From: Sinorhizobium meliloti 4H41 | GTDB taxonomy: Bacteria > Pseudomonadota > Alphaproteobacteria > Rhizobiales > Rhizobiaceae | Reading direction: 5' to 3' | Length of the DNA: 64,000 nt | NCBI RefSeq assembly: GCF_000375585.1 | Contig: NZ_AQWP01000003.1 | Location: 172-64,171, forward strand | Shown here: positions 16,771 to 24,384 of the stretch, piece after piece | How positions within the stretch are numbered: the first letter of the stretch is position 1 | Layout: each line of letters begins with the position of its first letter | Translations under genes and position numbers: made by a program | The notes under the pieces: model-generated | The model's database searches: none | Told to the model about the DNA's origin: nothing | What the model saw: only the letters and a program-made list of their open reading frames with translations

Positions 16771-16784
16771 CGAACACGTGTTCA
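16771..16784. promoter_or_regulatory. Candidate LacI-family operator, perfect dyad core
   Basis: CGAACACGTGTTCA contains the perfect 12-bp palindrome GAACACGTGTTC (16772-16783), with the central CG step typical of LacI-family operators. It lies between the LacI gene and the importer operon and could serve autoregulation and importer control. Confidence 0.65.
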
Positions 16785-16946
16785 TTTGCGCTACCGCTCC
16801 GCAATGGGCTCGATGTGCCTGTCGGGTCCGGGAAAGGCAGCAGGGATTAAAGGCCGGCCGGCCGCGGCCCGAGCAATTTTCCGCTTGGAACTTTTCGCGG
16901 TTCATGGCCTCTGATAGAGGGCTGATCGATGCCGAAAGGAGGACGG

Positions 16947-17933
16947 ATGGCGAGGACTTTTGTGACGGCCGAGGAGGTCGCAAAACGTGCGGGCGTCTCG
17001 CGCTCGGCAGTATCGCGTACCTTCACTCCCGGTGCCAGCGTCTCGAAGACTGTCCGGCGCAAGGTCCTGAAGGCTGCCCGCGAGCTCGGCTATCGCGTCA
17101 ATCGGCTCGCCCAGGTCTTGAACAATGACCGCTCCAACCTAATCGGCGTCGTCGGCGCCAATCTCTCCTCGCCCTTCATTTCCAAGCAGCTGGACCTGCT
17201 GAGCATCGGGCTCTTGCGCCAGGGTAAGCAATGCCTCCTTCTGAATGCCGCCGACGCCCGCCAGGACATAGCCCCTCTGATCGAGCTTCTGTTCGAGTTT
17301 CGCGCCCAGGCGATCGTCGTTCTCTCCGGCGAGCCGCCCGCCTCGATCGTCGATGAATGCATCGCCAATGGCGTGCGTCTCATCCTCATCAACCAGCGTC
17401 TCGACCGCACGGACACGAACATGGTGCTGAGCGACGACTCCCACGGCGCCGACCTCGCGGCACTGAGGCTGATTGAGGCGAAGTGCAAAAAAGTCGCCGT
17501 CGTCACGAGCGGCAGCCAGACCCCCGCCCAGTTGCGGCGGGCAAAGGCATTCACGCAACGAATGCAGGCCGAGGGCGTGGACGTCGTCGCCTGGTCGGGC
17601 GGTCCGACGACTTACGAGTCCGGGCTGCAGGCGGGGCGTGAGCTTCTGGTCGACAAGGCGATCGACGGCGCCTTCTGCGTGACCGATCTTCTGGCGCTCG
17701 GCTTTCTCGACGCGGCGCGGCTGGAAATGAACCGGCGGGTACCGCAGGACGTCTCGATCGTCGGCTTCGACGACATTCCGCAGGCCGGTTGGAAAGGCTA
17801 CGGGCTCACGACGGTTGCCCAATCCTTCCAGGCCCTGACGGAAAAGGTGCTTTCGGCCCTGGACAGCGACGAACCGGAAACGCGGATGCAGATCGTGCCG
17901 GTAGCCCTGGTGGAGCGGCAGACGGCGCGCTAA
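16947..17933 (+). CDS. LacI-family transcriptional regulator
   Basis: A 328-residue regulator. The N-terminal helix-turn-helix is VTAEEVAKRAGVSRSAVSRTF followed by the hinge segment KAARELGYRVNRLAQVL; the rest is a periplasmic-binding-protein-like effector domain (NLIGVVGANLSSPF, VTDLLALGFLDAARL, VSIVGFDDIPQAGW). ATG 16947 is used because AAAGGAGG precedes it, rather than an ATG 18 bp upstream. It is divergent from the importer operon, with paired dyads between. The effector is likely the imported compound or a sugar-like product. It probably represses both phosphatase operons, since a matching operator precedes the one starting at 22951. Confidence 0.9.
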   Translation: MARTFVTAEEVAKRAGVSRSAVSRTFTPGASVSKTVRRKVLKAARELGYRVNRLAQVLNNDRSNLIGVVGANLSSPFISKQLDLLSIGLLRQGKQCLLLNAADARQDIAPLIELLFEFRAQAIVVLSGEPPASIVDECIANGVRLILINQRLDRTDTNMVLSDDSHGADLAALRLIEAKCKKVAVVTSGSQTPAQLRRAKAFTQRMQAEGVDVVAWSGGPTTYESGLQAGRELLVDKAIDGAFCVTDLLALGFLDAARLEMNRRVPQDVSIVGFDDIPQAGWKGYGLTTVAQSFQALTEKVLSALDSDEPETRMQIVPVALVERQTAR

Positions 17934-17947
17934 GGCCTGTTGATTCC

Positions 17948-17996
17948 GGCACGTCCGGACGGAAGACCGCTGCGCACGCTTCCTGGAAGTGCTTCA
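17948..17996. repeat. Rhizobial palindromic element, diverged copy
   Basis: Begins GGCACGTCCGGACGGAAG and ends CCTGGAAGTGCTTCA, matching the family at 3222-3334 with several changes. It fills the gap between the convergent LacI gene and the Na/Pi-family transporter gene and could end transcription from both sides. Confidence 0.7.
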
Positions 17997-17999
17997 GCT

Positions 18000-19643
18000 T
18001 CAGACGGCCTGGCGGATGCGGCTCTCGATCAGGAGGCCGCTGCCGTCGAGGATCGGGTGGGCAACCGAGGCGACATGGGCGTTGATCCGCTTCAGGTCGC
18101 GCAGCATGTCGAGATGCAGCGAACTCGTCTGCATGCTGTCCAACCGCCCTTCGCGCAGGCGCTGCAGGTGGCATTCCGCCGATTGCTTCTCGAGCCGGCG
18201 CACCTCCTCCTTCACCTCCACGAGACGGCGCGCCAACTCCGCGTCGCCGGTCGCGAAGACAGCCTGGGCCATGCGCAGGTTGTCGAGCGTGATCGCGAAG
18301 AGCCTTGCGAGTTCGCTCTGACCGTCCTCGGAAAAGCGCAGGCCGAGGCTGATCTTCTTTGCGATCTCGGGATGCAGCCCCTTCTCGATGATATCGCCGA
18401 TATGCTCGAGGTTGATGGCATAGTCCACGATATGCCGGGCCCGGCGGTGATCGTCTTCCGTCATATCGTCCTTGCCTACCCTCGACACGTAGAGCTTGAT
18501 CTCATGCTGGATCCGGTCCACCCGCCCTTCGAGCATGCTGATATCGGCAAGCATCGAGCGGTCGTTCGTCTTGAGCGCGTCCAGGGCCCGCACCAGCATG
18601 CTCTCGATCAGGTCGCCCACCGCCATGACCTCGCGACCGGCACCGGCAAGTGCGGCGACGGGTCTCGCGAGGGCCTCCACGTCCAGATAGCGTGGCCCGT
18701 TGTCGCTCTCGGCCTCCTGCGGGATGAGGCCGGCCGTCAGCCGATAAAGGAGAGGCGACACTGGAAAGGCGATCAGCGCCACGGCCAGGTTGAACAGAAG
18801 ATGGGCATCGACGGCGAGCTTTTGCGGCGAAAGCCCTGCCAACTCCATGAATTCCGCACAATAGCCGGCCAACGGCAGGGCGATGGCGCAGCCGGTTGCC
18901 CTGACGATGAGGTTGCCGATCGTTACGCGCCGCGCGCCTGCGGAAGCACCCAGCGTCGCAAGCACCGGCGGCACGGCCCCGCCGAGGTTGGCGCCGAGGA
19001 CAAGAACGACGACGAGCGCGGTCGAGATGCCGCCCGCGGAGGCCAGCGACAGGATGAGCACCACCATGGCGAGACTGGAGGAGGCGAGAATGGCGAGTGC
19101 GGCGGCGAAGATCAAAGCCACCGGCCAGGCATTGTCGAGCATCGCCAGGAAGGCGCTGAGTGCCGGCGACTGCAGAAGCGGATCGGTCGCGGTTGCGAGC
19201 AGATGCAATGACAACAGCATGAGGCCGATGCCAACGACGGCGCTGCCGGCGCCGCTGCGCGCGCCGGACCGCGCTCGGGCGAGGGCAACCCCGGCGAGAA
19301 TGAGCAGCGGCGACAGCCAGCCGAGGCCGAGCGCCACGATCCAGGCCGTCGCGGCCGTCCCGACATTGGCGCCCAGCAACACGAGCTGTGCCATCGCCGG
19401 CGCGATCAGGTCCTTTTCCACGAAAGAGGCGACCATGAGTGCGGTCGCAGTCGAACTCTGGAGGGCCACTGTGGCGACGAATCCTGCAGCGAACGAACGC
19501 AGTCCGCCGCGCGTGCCGGCGGCGAGGCCGGTCCTCAGCCGCGCGCCCCAGGCCCGCGACATGCCGTCCTTGACCTGTGCCAGCCCGTAGAGCAGCAGCG
19601 CGACCGCGCCGAAGAGATTGATGCCGACAATGGCCGATTCCAT
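18000..19643 (-). CDS. Na/Pi-cotransporter family protein with PhoU-like C-terminal domain
   Basis: A 547-residue protein. The first about 330 residues hold two repeats of hydrophobic helices with the family motifs ALQSSTATALMV (QSST at 62-65) and GANVGTAATAW, then GANLGGAVPPVLA in the second repeat. The last about 200 residues are hydrophilic and helical, like PhoU (MLEGRVDRIQHEIKLY, HIVDYAINLEHIGDIIEKG). NptA-type proteins move phosphate with sodium; some bacterial members are proposed to export Pi. It is the last gene of an operon with three phosphatases, so removing the phosphate they release is an attractive role. Direction of transport cannot be read from sequence. Confidence 0.88.
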   Translation of the reverse strand: MESAIVGINLFGAVALLLYGLAQVKDGMSRAWGARLRTGLAAGTRGGLRSFAAGFVATVALQSSTATALMVASFVEKDLIAPAMAQLVLLGANVGTAATAWIVALGLGWLSPLLILAGVALARARSGARSGAGSAVVGIGLMLLSLHLLATATDPLLQSPALSAFLAMLDNAWPVALIFAAALAILASSSLAMVVLILSLASAGGISTALVVVLVLGANLGGAVPPVLATLGASAGARRVTIGNLIVRATGCAIALPLAGYCAEFMELAGLSPQKLAVDAHLLFNLAVALIAFPVSPLLYRLTAGLIPQEAESDNGPRYLDVEALARPVAALAGAGREVMAVGDLIESMLVRALDALKTNDRSMLADISMLEGRVDRIQHEIKLYVSRVGKDDMTEDDHRRARHIVDYAINLEHIGDIIEKGLHPEIAKKISLGLRFSEDGQSELARLFAITLDNLRMAQAVFATGDAELARRLVEVKEEVRRLEKQSAECHLQRLREGRLDSMQTSSLHLDMLRDLKRINAHVASVAHPILDGSGLLIESRIRQAV

Positions 19644-19723
19644 GAGCCGATCCTAACCTGCCTGCTAACGGGTTGACGCGACGGTGCGCCTCTCTTCCAG
19701 CGCCGCATAGGCCATCCGACCAC

Positions 19724-21445
19724 TCACGCCGGAGCGTCTTGCTGCACGGGATCCGGCGCAACGACGATCTGCGTCTCGCCATTTTCCGCGCGGTCCAGAA
19801 ACAGACCCAACGCTCCAAGGAATATGGCAAGAAAGCCTTCCACCGAACTGTCGTGTCGGCTCCTCGCCTCGCATCCGAACCGCTCGGCCAGAAAGCGATA
19901 GACGGGCAGCCGCGATTTTTCGATATGCGGCAAAGCGAGCGATGCCCCCTGCCTAAGGCAGTACCAATCGGCGACGAGCTCGATCATCGGCAGGCTTCTC
20001 AGCTCGGCGATGTCGATCGCCGAAGCGTGCACCAAAGCGGACAGAATCGGAGCGCCGCCGGCGCTCTCTTCGGTGAAGAGGCACGCGATCCCCTCGAGCG
20101 TGAGGTCTGCCACGCGCTCGACGACTGCCGGCGGCCATTCCTCCGGAAAATAGCGGTGGCTGACCAGTGCCCGCTTGTGTGCCCTGAGAAAGGCTCCGTA
20201 AGTGGAGCTCGTAAAGGCGGCCTCCGGCTCTTCGCCGAGCAGCGCGACTTCTCGTTCATAGGCGCTGCGGAGCCGCTGGTCGGCAGGCAGTACGGACAGC
20301 TCCACCGTCTCCACGACGACGCTCCCCTCTCCCGGATGCGCGATCTTGAAGGCCGGCGGAAAGGCTACGAGCGACGGGACCGCAATATTGGTGAGCGACC
20401 GGTCGCCGCTGCCGCGGCGCGTGACGCCCTCCACATGAAGGTGCCCGCTGAAATGGAGCGACAGTCCGGCCGCAAGCAGCGCCCGCTCGACATCCTTTCG
20501 GGGTGTGCGCCGGGCGATGTTGGTCTCGCCGAACAGCGCTGCCTCGGCGCCGGTCGCGCCATCGAAAGGGTCGAGCACCGGATAGTGCGAAAAGGCAAGC
20601 AGAGTCTTCCCGAGCCTCCGTGCCCGTGCGCAGACGTCGGCGATCCAGGAGACGACAAAAGGCTTGCAGCGGATCATCGCGTTCCAGCCGCCCGAGGTGC
20701 TGTCGATGAAAGCCGCTTCCTCACCCCATTCAAACGTCCCGTTGACGGGTTCGAAGACGTTGGCATCGATCATCAGCAGCCAGAGACCGGGCTCGGGTTC
20801 GACCAGATAGGACGCGTCCATCAACTCGTAGCGATTGCTGCCGTCCGGTGAGGCCACCCCGTATCGGCGGTCTTCGACCGCATCGGAGGTGCCGAACGGG
20901 GTCTCCCAATGGAGATATTCGGGCCTGCGGAAATAGCCGAAGGCCGCCATCGGATCGAGGCCCGCCGGATAGCCTTCGCAATACATGCGGTCACTGACGG
21001 TGACGCCGCTGCCCGCGCCGTTCGCATCGCTGGTGACGAGAATGCCCCGGCCGTCGCGGCCGAGGAATTGCTTCGTGTGATGCCTGCCCCGTGGCCCGAA
21101 GATGTCGTGATTGCCGGGAAGCGCATAGAACGAGATGTCGAACGCATTGGCGTGCTCATGGAGAATGTCCCGCAGAGCGCTCGTGGTCGCGCGTTGGCCG
21201 TCGTCCGTATAGTCCCCGAGCAGCACGACGTGACGAATGCCGCGCCGGCGTACCTCGGCAAGGGCCGCCCAAAACGCCTCCGCGCTTTCATTGAAGACGC
21301 GTGTGGATTGCCGGGTGTCCGCCCAGCTGCGCATGGTGACTTCCCGACCCTCGACGGCCACTCTCGCAAAGCCGAAATCCGTATCGACATCGTGGAAATG
21401 CGCATCGGCGATTACGGCGACGGCCGGCAGGGTACGCTTCAGCAT
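19724..21445 (-). CDS. Calcineurin-like metallophosphoesterase
   Basis: A 573-residue protein with the binuclear-metal motifs in order: DAHFHD near the start, LLGDYTDDG, LPGNHDIFGP, AFSHYPVLDP and FSGHLHVEG. No signal peptide is evident, so a cytoplasmic enzyme is likely. The C-terminal about 230 residues extend beyond the core and show no recognised motif. The ATG at 21445 follows AAGGAGAG and overlaps the stop of the PTP-like gene by 7 bp. The family includes phosphomonoesterases and phosphodiesterases (cyclic nucleotides, glycerophosphodiesters, UDP sugars). Context with an IMPase and PTP suggests a phosphodiester or polyphosphorylated small molecule. Confidence 0.85.
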   Translation of the reverse strand: MLKRTLPAVAVIADAHFHDVDTDFGFARVAVEGREVTMRSWADTRQSTRVFNESAEAFWAALAEVRRRGIRHVVLLGDYTDDGQRATTSALRDILHEHANAFDISFYALPGNHDIFGPRGRHHTKQFLGRDGRGILVTSDANGAGSGVTVSDRMYCEGYPAGLDPMAAFGYFRRPEYLHWETPFGTSDAVEDRRYGVASPDGSNRYELMDASYLVEPEPGLWLLMIDANVFEPVNGTFEWGEEAAFIDSTSGGWNAMIRCKPFVVSWIADVCARARRLGKTLLAFSHYPVLDPFDGATGAEAALFGETNIARRTPRKDVERALLAAGLSLHFSGHLHVEGVTRRGSGDRSLTNIAVPSLVAFPPAFKIAHPGEGSVVVETVELSVLPADQRLRSAYEREVALLGEEPEAAFTSSTYGAFLRAHKRALVSHRYFPEEWPPAVVERVADLTLEGIACLFTEESAGGAPILSALVHASAIDIAELRSLPMIELVADWYCLRQGASLALPHIEKSRLPVYRFLAERFGCEARSRHDSSVEGFLAIFLGALGLFLDRAENGETQIVVAPDPVQQDAPA

Positions 21446-22056
21446 GGCCTCTCCTTCTGCCGTTCGCACTCGATCATGTCGATCCAGGCGGAGGCCCTCC
21501 TTGCTGCCTCGTAGAGCATCGGCTTCGGCGTCTCGAACCATTCGTCCGGCATCAATTGCCTGCGCGTGCGGATCGCCGCCACGGCATCTTCAAGCCTCGG
21601 ATAAAGGTTAGGTTGCTGCTTGTGGAGGAAGAGCGCGACGAGCGAGACGGAACGGCTTCGTCCGCCGCGGCAGTTGACGAGAATGTTTCCGCCGTCCCGG
21701 AACGGATAGGTGGGCCGCTTCGGCATCGACTGGCGAAGCGCACCGTCGAGTATGTAATAGGCTCCCAGCATCATGGTGTCGGGGCTGCCCTCGTCATCGA
21801 TCATGCCGATCTTGTAGTAGCGTATTGCCGCGAAGCCGGACGCCCTGCGCTCGCCATCCGCCTCGTCGGAAGGCCCCTCGACATAGTTGATGTCGAGGTT
21901 GATGGCACAATTGACGACGGCCGTGATGCCGTTTTGTCGCAGAAGCCCCAGGTCGCGCGCGCCATCGCTGCCGCCGATGTAGAGAGCGGAGCCGTGCGGC
22001 CCCAATTTTTCGGCAATCAGGCTGATGGCCGGTCGGGTATGGACAGGTGCATCCAT
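21439..22056 (-). CDS. PTP-like (dual-specificity type) cysteine phosphatase, copy 2
   Basis: A 205-residue paralogue of the protein at 9511-10131. P-loop VNCRGGRSRS with Cys129 and Arg135, again with Asn before the Cys. Shared blocks include NGITAVVNCAINLDINYV, RYYKIGMIDDEGSPDT and ETPKPMLYEAARRA. The start at 22056 has GAAGAGGAG upstream. Like copy 1, it directly follows an inositol-monophosphatase-family gene. The two gene pairs therefore look like a duplicated module in which the P-loop change was kept. Confidence 0.83.
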   Translation of the reverse strand: MDAPVHTRPAISLIAEKLGPHGSALYIGGSDGARDLGLLRQNGITAVVNCAINLDINYVEGPSDEADGERRASGFAAIRYYKIGMIDDEGSPDTMMLGAYYILDGALRQSMPKRPTYPFRDGGNILVNCRGGRSRSVSLVALFLHKQQPNLYPRLEDAVAAIRTRRQLMPDEWFETPKPMLYEAARRASAWIDMIECERQKERPC

Positions 22057-22084
22057 GCAGTCTCCTCTTCGCGGCCACGCCGCG

Positions 22085-22951
22085 TCAGCCTCCAATACGC
22101 CAATCGGCCGGCTCCGCGCGCTGCTCAGGCCGGTCCGTCGGCATCGCATATGCGGCCAGTGGTATGTTCGAGGCGCGGCTCGTGTCCGATGCGAGGCCGG
22201 GTGCCACGGCCAGAGCCGGGCCGCCGGCATCCAGGCTGCCGATCTCGAGGTATGGGCAGACGACTCCGCCCGCCTCGCTCACGAGCAGAAGGCCGGCAAG
22301 GCAGTCCCAGGAATTCATGTGCAGTTCAATATAGCCGTCCGAGCGGCCATCAGCGACGTAAGCGAGCGCCAATGCGCCGGAACCGGCGCGGCGAACATTG
22401 GCGCCCATCCCGAGCAGCGCTTCCATGACGCCGAGATAGGCCGTGTTCGGCACGCGCATCGACCAACCCATTTCCAGCGACGCAGCGTCGAAGCGGGCGG
22501 TCTGGGCGACCCGAATGGGAACACCGTTCCGCGTCGCGCCCGCCCCTCGACGCGCGAAGTAGAGCTCGTCCAGCGCCGGATTGTAGATCGCGGCGATCTC
22601 GGTCACCCCGCTTTGGACAAAGGCGATCGAGATGCAGAAATGCGGGATGCCCCGCGCGAAATTCGCCGTGCCGTCGATGGGATCGACCACCCAGACCCGG
22701 TCGCTTATCGCTCCCCCACCCTCTTCACCAAAGAAGCTGTCGCCCGGAAAATGCGCGGCAAGCGCGTGGCGGATATAGGCCTCGGAGGCGGCATCCACTT
22801 CGGTCAGGAAGTCCTGAGGCCCTTTCATCGAAACGTTCTGCCTGGCCTCGCCATGAAACCCTTGCAGGGTCAATGCGCCGGCTGAGCGAATGATCTCGCG
22901 ACAAAGTTCTGCACGACTATCGAGGTCATCGGAATAAGGCTGTCGACTCAC
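22085..22951 (-). CDS. Inositol monophosphatase-family phosphatase, copy 2
   Basis: A 288-residue enzyme with GEEGGG, VVDPIDGTANFARGIPHF and the C-terminal NSWDCLAGLLLVSEAGG, all family signatures for Mg-dependent phosphomonoesterases. The start is uncertain: a GTG at 22951 has GGAAG at suitable distance; further GTGs up to 22993 would run into the candidate operator at 22987-23000, so the shorter form is preferred. It is the first gene of the operon IMPase-PTP-phosphoesterase-Na/Pi transporter and is a diverged paralogue of 10192-11076. Confidence 0.86.
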   Translation of the reverse strand: MSRQPYSDDLDSRAELCREIIRSAGALTLQGFHGEARQNVSMKGPQDFLTEVDAASEAYIRHALAAHFPGDSFFGEEGGGAISDRVWVVDPIDGTANFARGIPHFCISIAFVQSGVTEIAAIYNPALDELYFARRGAGATRNGVPIRVAQTARFDAASLEMGWSMRVPNTAYLGVMEALLGMGANVRRAGSGALALAYVADGRSDGYIELHMNSWDCLAGLLLVSEAGGVVCPYLEIGSLDAGGPALAVAPGLASDTSRASNIPLAAYAMPTDRPEQRAEPADWRIGG

Positions 22952-22986
22952 CGGCGCTTCCACTTCATTGCACACGCGCGCAATAT

Positions 22987-23000
22987 TGCACACGTGTTCA
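22987..23000. promoter_or_regulatory. Candidate LacI-family operator of the phosphatase operon
   Basis: TGCACACGTGTTCA: a 14-bp dyad with one mismatched pair, equal to 16771-16784 except at two positions. It lies 36 bp upstream of the likely IMPase start on the minus strand. A second related half-matched dyad, TTGCACACGCGCGCAA at 22968-22983, lies between it and the gene. Confidence 0.65.
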
Positions 23001-23019
23001 TCGCGTTCAAGCCCGATCG

Positions 23020-23127
23020 GCCACAGTTCGCGCTCGGGATCTCGGTCTGCCTTTGTGCGGACCTACTGGACCCAACAACCCCATTACCGACGTGGAAGGC
23101 GTGGCCGTAGGCTTCCGGACCACCTAG
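23020..23127 (+). pseudogene. N-terminal relic of a DmpA/P1-family (S58) peptidase
   Basis: One frame reads RARDLGLPLCGPTGP and then NNPITDVEGVAVGFRTT before a stop at 23125-23127. This resembles the conserved N terminus of P1-family aminopeptidases (pattern RARDLGIPF...GP.NAITDV.GV.VGHTT). No start codon, no continuation and no other part of the gene is seen, so it is a fragment. The family match is from memory of the motif, not a search. Confidence 0.6.
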
Positions 23128-23260
23128 CCTGCATCCCCGAAGGCAATCAGCAGCTCACGCAACGGATCATTGTTGGACGTTTTCCCGCAAAGCAAGCTCT
23201 GTTCCAAGTCCGACTAGAATGGTGCCGCCAGCGCGGGAGACGAGGCGCGTTTTGCGGCAT

Positions 23261-23284
23261 ATTTGTAAATTTAAATTTGCAAAT
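23261..23284. promoter_or_regulatory. AT-rich 24-bp near-perfect palindrome upstream of the kinase-GntR operon
   Basis: Two 10-bp units, ATTTGTAAAT and ATTTGCAAAT, are separated by TTAA so that the whole is a palindrome with a single mismatched pair. It lies 66 bp before the kinase ATG, a natural place for a GntR-family operator giving autoregulation. Confidence 0.55.
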
Positions 23285-23349
23285 CCTTGCAATACATGTA
23301 GAAAATACGGCACGTAAGATAACAACAATCGGATTTTCAGCGTCTCCCC

Positions 23350-24381
23350 ATGCTTGTCATTCTCGCCGATGATCTGACGGGTGCCCTTGATTCAGCTGCC
23401 CCGTTTGCGGGCCGCGGCCTTCATACGGAAGTCGCTCTCGCCCTGGACTCCGTGGATGCTGCACTGGCGGACGGACCGGACATCCTCGTCGTCAACGTGA
23501 AGTGCCGCGAGGTTTCCCCGGATGAGGCGCGCAAGGCGACATCCGACTTCCTGAAGCACGTCCCCGAAGGTGCGCGGATTTTCAAGAAGGTCGACTCGAG
23601 GCTGAAGGGCAATATCGAGGCAGAACTCGACGCTACCCCTTTTTCGCGCGCCCTTGTCGCGCCGGCCATCCCCGATTTCGGCCGTACCGTGGTCGACGGC
23701 CAGGTCCGGGGGTTCGGTGTGGAGGCGCCTATCCCGGTCGCTCAGAGGCTCGGCCGACATGCGGCTCGCGCATTGATCCCCGATACCATGTCGCGCAAGG
23801 ACATGCTCGCCGCATTGGCGAGCGCCGAGACGGCCGGCTGCGATCTCATGATCGGCGCGAGAGGCCTTGCCGATGCACTTGCCCACCGGATGACGGATAG
23901 CGAAACGCTGCCGCTGATCCCGCTGCCCCGCAAGCCTATATTGATCGTCGTCGGATCGCGCGACCCGATCACCGTCGAGCAGGTCGACGTGCTGCGCGAT
24001 AACCGCCCCGCCGAGTATATCCCGGCGGTCGGAGGCAGGGTGCTGAAGCCCGGCACCCCGGTGACCGGAGCGGTGACGATCATTCAGGCGGTCGAAGGCG
24101 AGACGCCGCTCAGCCCGGCCGAGGTCTCCGCCAACCTGGCCGACAGCGTCGTTCCGGCCTTCACCGGCGCGGCCACGACCCTGCTTCTTACCGGTGGCGC
24201 AACGGCCGAGGCCGTGCTGGCAAGAATGGGCGTTTCCCGTTTCCGCCTCCTCGGCGAATGCATGCCCGGAATGGCGCTGGCCTTCGCCGACGGCCGATAT
24301 ATCATCACCAAGTCCGGCGGCTTCGGCGGGCCGGATACGCTGAGCGACATCGCAAGGCAAATCACGGGGGAGGCGAGATAG
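23350..24381 (+). CDS. Four-carbon acid sugar kinase family protein (DUF1537, OtnK/DtnK type)
   Basis: A 343-residue kinase of the DUF1537 family. The N-terminal domain opens with LVILADDLTGALDSAAPFA and has FKKVDSRLKGNIEAEL; the C-terminal nucleotide-binding domain has LLLTGGATAEAVLARMGV and ends KSGGFGGPDTL. Members phosphorylate D-threonate, L-threonate, D-erythronate or related acids at O4, and the product is oxidised and decarboxylated by a PdxA2-type enzyme. A PdxA2-like gene lies nearby at 26249, so a threonate-like step is likely. It is somewhat shorter than the about 420 residues common in the family. It is followed 3 bp later by the GntR gene. Confidence 0.87.
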   Translation: MLVILADDLTGALDSAAPFAGRGLHTEVALALDSVDAALADGPDILVVNVKCREVSPDEARKATSDFLKHVPEGARIFKKVDSRLKGNIEAELDATPFSRALVAPAIPDFGRTVVDGQVRGFGVEAPIPVAQRLGRHAARALIPDTMSRKDMLAALASAETAGCDLMIGARGLADALAHRMTDSETLPLIPLPRKPILIVVGSRDPITVEQVDVLRDNRPAEYIPAVGGRVLKPGTPVTGAVTIIQAVEGETPLSPAEVSANLADSVVPAFTGAATTLLLTGGATAEAVLARMGVSRFRLLGECMPGMALAFADGRYIITKSGGFGGPDTLSDIARQITGEAR

Positions 24382-24384
24382 ACG

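Larger units (their letters stand above)
16432..16946. promoter_or_regulatory. Divergent control region of the importer operon and LacI regulator
   Basis: A 515-bp gap. The right half (about 16681-16790) is strongly AT-rich, unlike the genes. For the minus strand I see a plausible promoter: TTGACA at 16710-16705, 17-bp spacer, GATCAT at 16687-16682, which would give a leader of about 245 nt before the permease start. Two LacI-type dyads, at 16719-16732 and 16771-16784, sit beside it. The GC-rich part 16432-16680 shows no convincing gene. Confidence 0.6.
22952..23349. promoter_or_regulatory. Divergent intergenic region with operators, a gene relic and an AT-rich dyad
   Basis: A 398-bp gap between the phosphatase operon (minus) and the acid-sugar kinase operon (plus). 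From left to right it holds the LacI-type dyads (22968-23000), the peptidase relic (23020-23127), a stretch without recognisable content (23128-23250), and an AT-rich dyad at 23261-23284 that probably belongs to the kinase/GntR promoter. Confidence 0.6.
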
